Of a stretch of 64,000 nucleotides of DNA, positions 41,249 through 49,382 are shown in pieces. Position 1 is the first letter of the stretch, and every line of letters begins with the position of its first letter. A model generated the notes under the pieces. It ran no database searches and was not told the DNA's origin. It saw nothing but the letters and a program-made list of their open reading frames with translations. Both the position numbers and the translations under genes were made by a program. The DNA is taken from assembly GCF_018332655.1 (NCBI RefSeq), contig NZ_BOQL01000024.1:1-64000 (forward strand), written 5' to 3'. The stretch is from Actinoplanes auranticolor (GTDB lineage Bacteria; Actinomycetota; Actinomycetes; Mycobacteriales; Micromonosporaceae).

Positions 41249-41796
41249 TCAGCGGTTGATGGCGACGAAGAACGGGTCGTTGTCCAGGATCCTCTGCACG
41301 GTGCAGAAGCCGTTGAAGAGGTAATCGCGTCCTGAGTCCTGGTTGTCGACCTCGCCGATCAGACGCGATGAGCCTTGCCAGGTGAGCCAGCCGTTGGCGT
41401 TGCCGGTGGATGCGGAACTGCCGGTGTAGGCGCCTTCGCGGGTCGAGGCGAACGGGTACTCGTCGCAGTTGAGGTTGGGAGTGCTGCCTCCTGGGCCCCA
41501 GACGTCGGTGCAGACCTTGCCGGCCTCGGTGCGGTCGCGGCCCTTGAGGTTGTCATCGACGAGGCGGTGCAACGGTCGTTGGTCGGCCCCCAGCTCCGGC
41601 TTGTACTCGCCGGGCGGGCTCTTGCCGATGAACGACGGGAAGGTTCGCTCGACGTGGTGTAGGGCGTCGTCGATGTAGTGGACGAATTCCTTGACCCGTC
41701 GAGGTAGTTGTCCGCTCGTGCCAGAGCTACCAGGTGGGTGATCGCCATGCCCAGGGTGACGAGGGTGCTGGCGATCGCCATGGGAACGTCGCGCAC
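41249..41796 (-). pseudogene. NucA/NucB-type DNase domain, 5'-truncated and frameshifted
   Basis: The strong part is DDALHHVERTFPSFIGKSPPG, PLHRLVDDNLKGRDRTEAGK, VCTDVWG, then NLNCDEYPFASTREGAYTG and RILDNDPFFVAINR. The CDEYPFAST motif with its acidic pair is the hallmark of NucA/NucB deoxyribonucleases, which also serve as C-terminal warheads of secreted toxins. The preceding segment (MAIASTLVTLGMAITHLVAL, ARADNYLD) lies in a frame one base off, near 41695, and no complete export module remains. A transposase remnant abuts the 5' end at about 41790. It was probably once a larger secreted toxin. Confidence 0.7.
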
Positions 41797-42046
41797 CCGC
41801 GGGCCGGCTCACCCCGGCACGCGTCGTCGTGGGTTTCGGAAGCTACGCGCGAAGACCACCCGACCGGCCAGTGCACCGAAATCCACCACCGCCGGTCCCG
41901 GACTCCCGGCAGGATCCAAGAACCGTCGGCCCGCCACCCGCTACGACGTCGGCAAACGGGCCACCAAACGCGGCATCACACTCAACGAACGCACCAAGCG
42001 CACAGGTCAAAGAACAAGCAGAGGGCGAGGCGGGTTCAAGTGGTAA
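41790..42046 (+). pseudogene. transposase C-terminal remnant
   Basis: Reads RGPAHPGTRRRGFRKLRAK, then PGLPAGSKNRRPATRYDVGK and ends at 42046. This basic tail, with PxGSKNRRPATRYDVGK, is the end of a DDE transposase family common in streptomycetes (the NF041680-type group, as I recall it). Nothing of the catalytic part remains. It abuts the truncated DNase gene head to head, so its arrival probably removed the toxin N-terminus. Confidence 0.6.
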
Positions 42047-42238
42047 GGACTCTTGTCTGGGTAGCAGCACAAGATTGAGGAAGTCCCGCCGTTCACGCCA
42101 GCCGCGGGACTACGCTGACCCCTGATCGTGGTCATGGTGCGTTCACCGGTCGAGCCCAGGACCGTTATCGGGACGCGGCTTGCTCTCGTTCCGGTACGCC
42201 CACTCCGCCGGCGGCGGGCCGGTCGGCTCGCCGGCGGG

Positions 42239-42904
42239 TCAGTTGCCGAAGCCGGCGACGGTGAACCCGGCGAAGCCGATCGCGGCGAGCGCCGTCGCGG
42301 CGGCGAGCGCCTGGAGCCGCACCCGGTGGGTCGGTGCGACGAGCAGGATCAGGATGATGCCGAGGACGGCCTCGATCGCGGCGGTCTGCAGGCTGTCGGT
42401 CCGGTAGTGTGGTCCGCCGCCGGGGTTGTCGCTGCGGTTGACGAGCATGGCCGCCTCGGCGAGCAGTACCGCGCCGGGCATGGCAACGGCGACGACCCGC
42501 AGCCACGGTCGCGCGTCGCAGGTCAGCCCACCGGCTGCGCCGAAGAGGGCGCCGGCGATGACTCCGAGGAACAGCCACATCATCGCCGTCAGGGACCAGA
42601 AGTTCTGGGCGTCGTCGTTCATCAGGACGACCGCCGCGAGATAATACGCCTCGACGGCGACGACCAGCAGCACGATCCCGGCAAGAGCGGACCGCCACCA
42701 GCCGGCGCGGAGCCACCAGCCGATGCCGAACGCACCGAGCGCCCAGACGGCACTGGAGTTGGCCAGGTTCGCCCAGGGGTACGGCAGACTGCGCTGCAGC
42801 AGCAGGTCCACCACGCCGAGGAGAATCCCGCAGGCCACCACGGTCAGCACCACCGTGGTCAGGCCGCGGTGCCGTCGTAGTACCTCATGGTCGATTTGCG
42901 TCAT
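42239..42904 (-). CDS. DUF6518-like membrane protein
   Basis: 221 residues from ATG 42904. Seven predicted helices, with a short cytoplasmic N-terminus (MTQIDHEVLRRHR) and the motif PYPWANLANSSAVWALGAF after helix 1, typical of DUF6518. Function unknown. It lies divergent from, and 103 bases before, the racemase-ligase operon, so the gap carries both promoters. Confidence 0.7.
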   Translation of the reverse strand: MTQIDHEVLRRHRGLTTVVLTVVACGILLGVVDLLLQRSLPYPWANLANSSAVWALGAFGIGWWLRAGWWRSALAGIVLLVVAVEAYYLAAVVLMNDDAQNFWSLTAMMWLFLGVIAGALFGAAGGLTCDARPWLRVVAVAMPGAVLLAEAAMLVNRSDNPGGGPHYRTDSLQTAAIEAVLGIILILLVAPTHRVRLQALAAATALAAIGFAGFTVAGFGN

Positions 42905-43007
42905 ACGGACATGCTGCCAACCCGCACCGCCCACGACATCAATCTTGAGACCATCCTCGCGATACCTGAGTACCGGTCATCGGCACCCTAGGAGGAGGCC
43001 GTCGCCC

Positions 43008-44156
43008 GTGTCACCAGTCGATCATCAAATCATGATCGATGTGTTGGAAACCGCGGTGCGGCACGCCGCGTCGCTGACGGTGGATCCGGCGGCGATCGCC
43101 GCCAACATCCGTACCGTGCGCAGCCGTACCCGAGCACAGGTCATGGCAGTGGTGAAGGCAGACGGCTTCGGCCACGGCGCGGTGGACGTGGCCCGCGCCG
43201 CATTGGACGGCGGTGCCACCTGGCTCGGCGTCACGAGTCTGGCCGAGGCGGTGCCGCTGCGCGAGGCGGGCTTGCGGGCACCGGTGTTGAGCTGGCTCAA
43301 TCCCGTCGAGGTGGACGCCGCCGCCGTACGCCATGACGTCGACCTGGCCGTCGCGAGCGTCGCCCACCTGGATCGGATCATCGCCCACGGCGCGGGTGTG
43401 CGGGTACACCTGCATCTGGACACCGGGATGGCCCGCGACGGTGCACCGCCGGCGGACTGGGATGCGCTGTGCGCGTCGCTGCGGCGCGCCGAGACCGCAG
43501 GCCACGTCCGCGTCGTCGGGGTGATGGGTCACCTGGCGTGTGCCGACGACCCGGCGGACGCGGCCAACCACGCGGGCAGAGCGGCATTCCTGCGTGGCTG
43601 CGCACTCGCGAAACGCCACGGCCTGCGCCCGTCGCTGCGGCATCTCGCCGCCACGGCCGCCGCACTGACGGATCCGGCCAGTCACTTCGACCTGGTCCGG
43701 GTCGGTGCCGGGCTCGTCGGCATCGACCCGTCCGGCCGGACGTCGCTACGGCCCGCGATGACCTTGACGGCACCTGTCGTGGCGGTGCGCGAGGTGGCGG
43801 CCGGCACACCGGTGGGGTACGACCACACCTGGCGGGCGCCCCGGCCGACCACGCTGGCCCTGGTGCCGATCGGCTACGCCGACGGGCGTCCCCGAGCCGC
43901 TGTTCCGGGCGGGCAGGTACTCATCCGCGGTGAACGCCGGCCGATCGTCGGCCGGATGTCGATGGACCAGATCGTCGTCGACGTGGGCGACGCCGCTGTG
44001 GTGCCCGGAGAGGTCGTCACCGTGTTCGGGCCGGGGGATGCCGGCGAGCCGACCGTCGCGGACTGGGCGCGCTGGGCGGGCACCATCGAGCACGAAATCG
44101 TGACGGCCGTCGGTAGCCCGGTCCGCCGCATGGCACGCGAGCTGGCGTCGTGGTGA
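43008..44156 (+). CDS. PLP alanine/serine-type racemase
   Basis: 382 residues from GTG 43008, preferred because AGGAGGAGG lies upstream; ATG 43032 is an alternative. Fold-type III racemase: catalytic Lys in VMAVVKADGFGHGAVDVA, barrel strand HLDTGMARDG, VMGHLACADDP, then PVGYDHTWRAPRPTTLALVPIGYADG with the catalytic Tyr on the second domain, and GRMSMDQIVVDVG. The YDHTW variant and the coupled ligase and acyltransferase recall the racemase half of VanT serine racemases. Alanine racemase is the conservative alternative. The ligase gene begins inside its stop. Confidence 0.88.
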   Translation: MSPVDHQIMIDVLETAVRHAASLTVDPAAIAANIRTVRSRTRAQVMAVVKADGFGHGAVDVARAALDGGATWLGVTSLAEAVPLREAGLRAPVLSWLNPVEVDAAAVRHDVDLAVASVAHLDRIIAHGAGVRVHLHLDTGMARDGAPPADWDALCASLRRAETAGHVRVVGVMGHLACADDPADAANHAGRAAFLRGCALAKRHGLRPSLRHLAATAAALTDPASHFDLVRVGAGLVGIDPSGRTSLRPAMTLTAPVVAVREVAAGTPVGYDHTWRAPRPTTLALVPIGYADGRPRAAVPGGQVLIRGERRPIVGRMSMDQIVVDVGDAAVVPGEVVTVFGPGDAGEPTVADWARWAGTIEHEIVTAVGSPVRRMARELASW

Positions 44157-45103
44157 CGCCGATCCGGGTCGCGGTCATCGGTGGCGGCCGCAACGGGGAG
44201 CACGACGTCTCCCTGGGGTCGGCGGCCGCGGTCGCCAACGCCCTCGACCCCGGTCGCTACGACGTCGTACGGCTCACCATCGAGCGCGACGGCCGGTGGC
44301 GGAAGGGTACGGGTCCGGTCGTGAACCTGGCCGCGGCGGTCGAGGTGCTGGCCGGCTGCGACGTGGCGGTGCCCATGGTCCACGGCCCGCGCGGCGAGGA
44401 CGGCAGTCTCGCGGCGTTGCTGGAGTTCGCCGGCGTGCCCTACGCGGGTTCCGGGGTGCAGGCCGGTGCGCTCGCCATGAACAAGTGGGCCACGAAGGTG
44501 ATCGCCGAGGCTGAGGGCATCTCGACAGCCCCTGGAGTGGTGCTGACCGCGGCCACCGCCGAACGCTACCGACTGACCGGCCCGGTCGTGGTCAAGCCGG
44601 TGGCCGCCGGGTCCAGTCAGGGCGTCACCCTGGTGTCCGAGCCGGCCGGTCTGGCCCTGGCGGTGCGGTCAGCGCTGTCGTTCGACGATCGGATCCTGGT
44701 GGAGGACATGATCACCGGCCGGGAGATCGACGTGGCGGTACTCGGCCGCGCGGACGGGACCCGGGTGGTGTCACCGGCGCTTGAGATCGCGGTCGACGGC
44801 TTCTTCGACTACACCGCGAAGTACGACGGATCCGCGCGGTTCCTCGTACCCGCGCCGCTGACGACTGACGAGCAGGCGGCGCTGGAGGATGCGGCGCTGG
44901 TGATGTACGACGCGCTGGGCTGCGGCGGTGTCGCCCGGATCGACTTCTTCCTGACGGCGGCCGGGCCGGTGCTCAACGAGGTCAACACCGCGCCGGGATT
45001 CACCGAGCACTCGCAGGTGCCGAGAATGTTCGCCGCGGCCGGGACGGCGTACCCGATGTTGCTCGATTTGCTCATCGGTGACGCGCTGGCCGGGCGGTCG
45101 TGA
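44153..45103 (+). CDS. ddl: D-alanine--D-X ligase (ATP-grasp)
   Basis: 316 residues from GTG 44153, overlapping the racemase stop (GTGA). Ddl fold: GGGRNGEHDVSLGSAAAV (N-terminal D-Ala site), PMVHGPRGEDGSLAALLEF, ATP-grasp KPVAAGSSQGVTLV, EDMITGREIDVAVLG, and the Mg/second-substrate site LNEVNTAPGFTEHSQVP. The omega-loop region reads FFDYTAKYDGSARFLVPAPL; its Lys-Tyr fits D-Ala-D-Ala or D-Ala-D-Ser ligases rather than D-lactate ligases. It is short for a Ddl, since most are 340-370. Context suggests production of a modified or duplicate dipeptide. Confidence 0.88.
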   Translation: MTPIRVAVIGGGRNGEHDVSLGSAAAVANALDPGRYDVVRLTIERDGRWRKGTGPVVNLAAAVEVLAGCDVAVPMVHGPRGEDGSLAALLEFAGVPYAGSGVQAGALAMNKWATKVIAEAEGISTAPGVVLTAATAERYRLTGPVVVKPVAAGSSQGVTLVSEPAGLALAVRSALSFDDRILVEDMITGREIDVAVLGRADGTRVVSPALEIAVDGFFDYTAKYDGSARFLVPAPLTTDEQAALEDAALVMYDALGCGGVARIDFFLTAAGPVLNEVNTAPGFTEHSQVPRMFAAAGTAYPMLLDLLIGDALAGRS

Positions 45104-46083
45104 GGAGCGACGGCCTGGATCTGTTACGCGGTATCGCGGTCGCCCTGGTCATCCTGCGGCACACCTGGCCGGGCGTGTTCGCCGGTGCGGGGGTGACCGG
45201 AGTGGTGATGTTCTTCGCGCTCAGCGGCTACCTCATCACCGATGTGCTGGAGCGCGACCTGGCCCGTCACGGCAGGGTGCGGTTGCGGCGCTTCTACCTG
45301 CGCCGGGCTTGGCGGCTGGTGCCTGCGCTGGTCGTGCTGGTGACGGCTGTCGCCGCGGTCATCGTCGTGTTCGATCCGTTCGGCGACCGGACGCTGCTGC
45401 CCCGTACGGTGCTGGCCGCGCTGACGTTCACCGGCGATCTCCCGTTCGGTCACGGCAGCGACGCCACCTTCCACCTCTGGACCCTCGCCGTCGAGGAGCA
45501 GTTCTACCTGCTGTGGCCCGTCCTGGTCGCTGTGGCATGGCGGCGGGGCCGCCTGACCCGGCTGCTGGTGGCCGCCACCGCCGTCGCGCTGCTGGCGTGC
45601 GCGCTGACCGTGGCCTGGCTGCACACCGCACCGGACGCCGCCTACTCGTTGCCGACGACCTGGGCGGTGTGCTTCGTCCTCGGTTCGGCGGTACGGGTCC
45701 ACCAGGCCCGGCTCTGCGTACCCGGATGGGCCCCAGCGCTGGCTCTTGCCACCCTTGCCGTGCTCAGCATGCTTCCATTGCGGGGTCACGTTCTCACCTA
45801 CGTGCTGGGAGGCCCGGTCATCGCCACGCTCACAGGGGTCCTGGTGCTGCACTGGAGCCGGTGGACCAGCGTGCACCACACGGCGCTGCGCCCGCTGGTG
45901 TGGCTGGGCACCGTCTCCTACGGCGCGTACCTATGGAACTATCCGCTCACGCTGCTGCTGCGGCCGCTGGGCGGGCCGGTCGCCGCCGTCCTCGCGATCG
46001 GCGGCACGGTCGTGGCCGCTGCCCTCAGTTGGCACTTCGTCGAGCGGCCCGTCCTGCGCATGCGGCGGCGGATCCCGGCATGA
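45100..46083 (+). CDS. acyltransferase-3 family membrane protein
   Basis: 327 residues from GTG 45100, overlapping the ligase stop (GTGA). Ten-helix OafA/VanT-N-type domain: GLDLLRGIAVALVILRHTWPG with the family His near 21, FFALSGYLITDVLERDLARHG, RRFYLRRAWRLVPAL, HLWTLAVEEQFYLLWPVLVA and the C-terminal FVERPVLRMRRRI. Either it O-acylates an envelope polymer or, like the membrane half of VanT, takes up L-serine for the racemase. Coupled gene order favours joint action with the racemase and ligase. Confidence 0.87.
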   Translation: MRSDGLDLLRGIAVALVILRHTWPGVFAGAGVTGVVMFFALSGYLITDVLERDLARHGRVRLRRFYLRRAWRLVPALVVLVTAVAAVIVVFDPFGDRTLLPRTVLAALTFTGDLPFGHGSDATFHLWTLAVEEQFYLLWPVLVAVAWRRGRLTRLLVAATAVALLACALTVAWLHTAPDAAYSLPTTWAVCFVLGSAVRVHQARLCVPGWAPALALATLAVLSMLPLRGHVLTYVLGGPVIATLTGVLVLHWSRWTSVHHTALRPLVWLGTVSYGAYLWNYPLTLLLRPLGGPVAAVLAIGGTVVAAALSWHFVERPVLRMRRRIPA

Positions 46084-47333
46084 TGCCCCGGTGGCTGCGG
46101 GAGTTGACAGCGGGCCCCGGCATGATGCGCGGGTGGCTGCCGGATCTGACGGTGGGCCTGGTCGTGTTCCTACTGGCGGTGGCCGAGCTGGTGGGGAGCC
46201 GGCCCCACCCGGCGGGAGTGGCTTCCGGCGGTCTCGCCGTGGCGGCAGGCACCGCGGCCGCGATCGGCGCGATCCGCCGGGCGCCGGGGCCGGCCGTCCT
46301 GCTGGTGTGGGCAACGGTAAGCCTTCAGCTGTGGGCCGTGCTGCACGACAGCGTCACCGCTCCGGTCCTGCTCACCCAGGTGGCGGTGCTCGTCATCATC
46401 TTCGGTGCCGCGCGGTGGGGTGGCTCCACGACGCTGGTGTTCAGCGGACTGTCACTGCCTGTCGGCGCGTACATCGCCGTGCGGTTCCTCGACAACGCCA
46501 TCGTCGACGCGCTCTTCGGGGTGACCGACCTGGACCGGCTGGCCGACGGGCTCAGCCTTCTCGGCGAGGACTGGCGGCTCAGCGCCACCGGCGTGCTCAC
46601 CCTGGTGCTCTTCGTGCCGTGGCTGCTGGGCCTCGTCGTGCGGATCTCGCAGGATGCCCGTACCCGGGCCGCGTCGGCGCACACCGAGATCGTCCGGGCC
46701 GAGGCGGGCCGTGCGCAGGCCCAGCAGATCGCCGAACTCCGTGAGCAACAGGCCCGCCTCGCCCGCGACGTGCATGACGTGGTGGGGCACTCCCTAACCG
46801 TGATCCTCGCCCAGGCGGAGTCGGCGCAGTACCTGCCCGACGACCCGGCCGCGCTCAAGGCCACCTTCGCCACGGTCGCCACGTCCGCGCGCCGATCCCT
46901 GCACGACATCCGTGAGGTGCTCACCGCCACCCGCGACGTACCAGCCGCCGGGGAACTGGACCGGCTGATCGACGACCTCGCCTCCGGCGGACTGGACATC
47001 ATCTCGACCCAGGCCGGTACGCCGTTGCCGCTGGCACCGCAGCAGACCATCGCCGCCGTCCGCGCCCTGCAGGAGATGCTGACCAACGCCATCAGGCACG
47101 GCCGTCGGGGCGGCGCGATCGTCGTCCACCGGCACTGGCCGCACCGGCCCGGCGAAACCGACCTCAGCATCGAGGTCCGCAACGGCGCGGACACGGATAC
47201 TCCGTTCAGCCCCGGGCGCGGACTCACCGGCATGCGTGAACGCCTGCAGGCCGTCGGCGGGCGATTGGAGGCCGAAAGACGCGGCGACGTCTTCGCCGTC
47301 ACCGCCCGGATCCCGGTGGGACGACAGCCGTGA
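46080..47333 (+). CDS. sensor histidine kinase, DesK type
   Basis: 417 residues from ATG 46080, overlapping the acyltransferase stop (ATGA); ATG 46083 also possible. Four to six helices in residues 20-195, a coiled stretch (AHTEIVRAEAGRAQAQQIAEL), then the HisKA_3 motif ARLARDVHDVVGHSLTVILAQ with the phospho-His, LQEMLTNAIRHGRRG (N box) and GRGLTGMRERLQAVGG (G box). It is a NarL-family kinase, not the VanS (OmpR-type) class. A membrane sensor in this operon could detect cell-wall damage or an antibiotic. Confidence 0.92.
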   Translation: MMPRWLRELTAGPGMMRGWLPDLTVGLVVFLLAVAELVGSRPHPAGVASGGLAVAAGTAAAIGAIRRAPGPAVLLVWATVSLQLWAVLHDSVTAPVLLTQVAVLVIIFGAARWGGSTTLVFSGLSLPVGAYIAVRFLDNAIVDALFGVTDLDRLADGLSLLGEDWRLSATGVLTLVLFVPWLLGLVVRISQDARTRAASAHTEIVRAEAGRAQAQQIAELREQQARLARDVHDVVGHSLTVILAQAESAQYLPDDPAALKATFATVATSARRSLHDIREVLTATRDVPAAGELDRLIDDLASGGLDIISTQAGTPLPLAPQQTIAAVRALQEMLTNAIRHGRRGGAIVVHRHWPHRPGETDLSIEVRNGADTDTPFSPGRGLTGMRERLQAVGGRLEAERRGDVFAVTARIPVGRQP

Positions 47334-48004
47334 CACCGCCCATCCGCGTCCTGCTGGCAGACGACCAGGAACTCTTCCGCGCCGGCATCAAGGTCATCAT
47401 CGATGCGCAGGACGGCATGACCGTCGTCGGTGAGGCCGCCGACGGCGCCGAGGCCGTGCGCCGGACCGACGAACTGCACCCGGACGTCGTTCTCATGGAC
47501 GTGCGCATGCCGACCGTCGACGGTGTCGAAGCAACCCGGCAGATCCTGTCGCCGCAGCGGACCGAGAAACGGCAGCATGTCGTGCGCGTCCTCATGCTCA
47601 CCACCTTCGACCTCGACGACCGGGCGGCGGCCGCCATCCGGTGCGGCGCCAGTGGATTCCTGCTCAAGGACGCGACACCGGCCATGCTCCGCGACGCGAT
47701 CCGCAGCGTGCACATCGGCAACGCCGTGCTCGCCCCCGCGGAACTGTCGACGTTGATAGAAGCGCAGTTCCCGACATCTTCACCGGTCCCCGACCCCTAC
47801 CTCAGCCTGACCGAGAAGGAACGCGCGATATTTGTTGCCGTGGCGAAAGGCCTGTCCAACGTCGAGATTGCCGCACACGTGTTCGCCAGCGAGTCCACAG
47901 TCAAAACCCACGTCGGGGCGATTCTGCGCAAGCTGTCCCTGCGTGACCGCGTACAGATCGTGGTGTTCGCGCATGAACACGGCTTGGTCCACAAGGGCAG
48001 CTGA
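47330..48004 (+). CDS. NarL/LuxR-type response regulator
   Basis: 224 residues from GTG 47330, overlapping the kinase stop (GTGA). Receiver: LLADDQELFRAGIKVII, DVVLMDVRMPTVDG with the phospho-Asp, LTTFDLDD and GFLLKDATP with the Lys. Output: LSLTEKERAIFVAVAKGLSNVEIAAHVFASESTVKTHVGAILRKL, a GerE helix-turn-helix. It is the last of five coupled genes starting at 43008 and probably controls that promoter. Confidence 0.93.
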   Translation: MTPPIRVLLADDQELFRAGIKVIIDAQDGMTVVGEAADGAEAVRRTDELHPDVVLMDVRMPTVDGVEATRQILSPQRTEKRQHVVRVLMLTTFDLDDRAAAAIRCGASGFLLKDATPAMLRDAIRSVHIGNAVLAPAELSTLIEAQFPTSSPVPDPYLSLTEKERAIFVAVAKGLSNVEIAAHVFASESTVKTHVGAILRKLSLRDRVQIVVFAHEHGLVHKGS

Positions 48005-48039
48005 GGGGAGTGTGCTGATGTCATCTGGTGAAGAACTGC

Positions 48040-48235
48040 TGGTGGAGACGACCCACCCGGCAGGGTCGCTCTCCGCGCTCTGCCGGGCGCGGCGGGCAAG
48101 CCGCTGCGGGCAGGTCCACGGGTCGTGCTGTGACGGCAGTTGCTCACCCGGGGCGAGGTCACCGAACACGATCCGCGAGCGCGGCACGACCTGCTGGTAC
48201 GGCGCCAACGCGGAATCGGTGCTGCCGTCGCTCAT
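48040..48235 (-). pseudogene. GntR-family N-terminal remnant
   Basis: From ATG 48235 the frame reads ALAPYQQV, then SRIVFGDLAPGEQLPSQHD, which resembles the start of a GntR winged helix (YQQVAxxLRxRIxxGELAPGxQLPSExxL). It then drifts into low-similarity sequence, so the domain is degenerate. No effector domain follows. The rest of the interval to 48470 shows no convincing gene. Confidence 0.4.
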
Positions 48236-48470
48236 GGCCGTCCATCGTACCGAGCGCCCGAGCCTCAGCCGTCGGAGGTCGCGGCCAGCTCGGGCCGGCT
48301 GACATGGTTATCTCCCGCTTCGTCGCGGTCCTCGCCACCAAGCTCCCCGGATGGACTCCGGCTGGCGACTCTGACTGCCCGCACCGTGCCGGTGGTCGAC
48401 CAGCACGACGTTCTCTCACCCGACCGGATAGGTGACGACGCTGACCCTGTTCCCGCATCCTGGGCACGGG

Positions 48471-49233
48471 TCACAGTCGGATCAGATCGGGGACCTCCTC
48501 GGGCAGGCCGGGTGACGTCATGACATGGCCCATCCCGGGTACGACGTGCAGCATTGCGCCCGGGATCGCGGCCGCCAGGGCCTCGCCGTGACCGAGTGGA
48601 TCAAGCGGATCCTGGTCGCCGTGCACGACCGAGGTCGGCGCGGTGATCGGCCACAGCGGGGCGAGCAGGTCGGATTCGGGTCGCCACGCGGCCCGCTCAT
48701 GGTTGGCGGCGGCCGCCGGGTCGGTGGCCCGCGACAACGCCAGCTCCAGCATCGCCCAGGCGGCCGGCTCGTCGAACGGGCGCGCCGGCCCGTTGTAGAT
48801 CCGGAACAACGCCACATCGGACTCCACCCCGGGCGGCAGTCCGGCGGCCTGATGCGCGAGATACGCCGGTGACGGCGGCGGCAGCCGATCCAGGTCGGTC
48901 GGCTCCCCGGCCAGCGCCCGGACCGGGGAGCTGGAGATCATCGTCAAGGACCGGACCCGGCCCGGGTACGTGCACCCCCAGCCACTGCGCGATCATGTCG
49001 CCCAGCGAGACCCCCGCCACATGAGCGGACTGCAGGCCATAGCCGTCCAGCACGGCCAGGCAGTCGCGGCCCAGGTCGGCGATCGTGTACGGGTGAGCGT
49101 CGAAGTCCACGACGCTGGACCGACCGGTGCCCAAATGATCGAACCGGATCACCTGGACCCCTCGCTCGACCAGCCGGCCAACCAGCGCATCGGGGCAACT
49201 GACACCCAAGAGAACCCCGGCTGCAGAGATCAT
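48471..49233 (-). pseudogene. alpha/beta hydrolase, frameshifted, N-terminus damaged
   Basis: The 5' part gives ALVGRLVERGVQVIRFDHLGTGRSS, ADLGRDCLAVLDGYGLQSAH and the nucleophile elbow AGVSLGDMIAQW. Near 48955 the frame slips by one base. The 3' part continues as TMISSSPVRALAGEP, ITAPTSVVHGDQDPLDPLGHG (acid) and VVPGMGHVM (His), with stop at 48471. The normal N-terminal strand with the oxyanion hole is shortened to MISAAGVLLG. Close to a haloperoxidase/esterase-type hydrolase of about 280 residues. Confidence 0.75.
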
Positions 49234-49382
49234 TACCGCGTCCGAGACGCACTGCCCGGCTATCCGGAATCCCTATACCGGCAGGTCAACCGCTATGGTT
49301 AGCCGCCCGCATAGGGAGCGGGTCCGGGACCTATCGGCCAGGGTTGCGCGGTGCCCCGGCGACGGTGAGGCATGATCGACAC

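Noticed and set aside
43008..48004. A classical vanHAX glycopeptide-resistance operon.
   Set aside because: No D-lactate dehydrogenase or VanX-like dipeptidase, the ligase lacks the D-lactate-type omega loop, and the two-component pair is of the NarL class.
48236..48470. Short frames between the GntR remnant and the broken hydrolase.
   Set aside because: No start, family pattern or coding bias consistent with the neighbours; I see nothing supportable.
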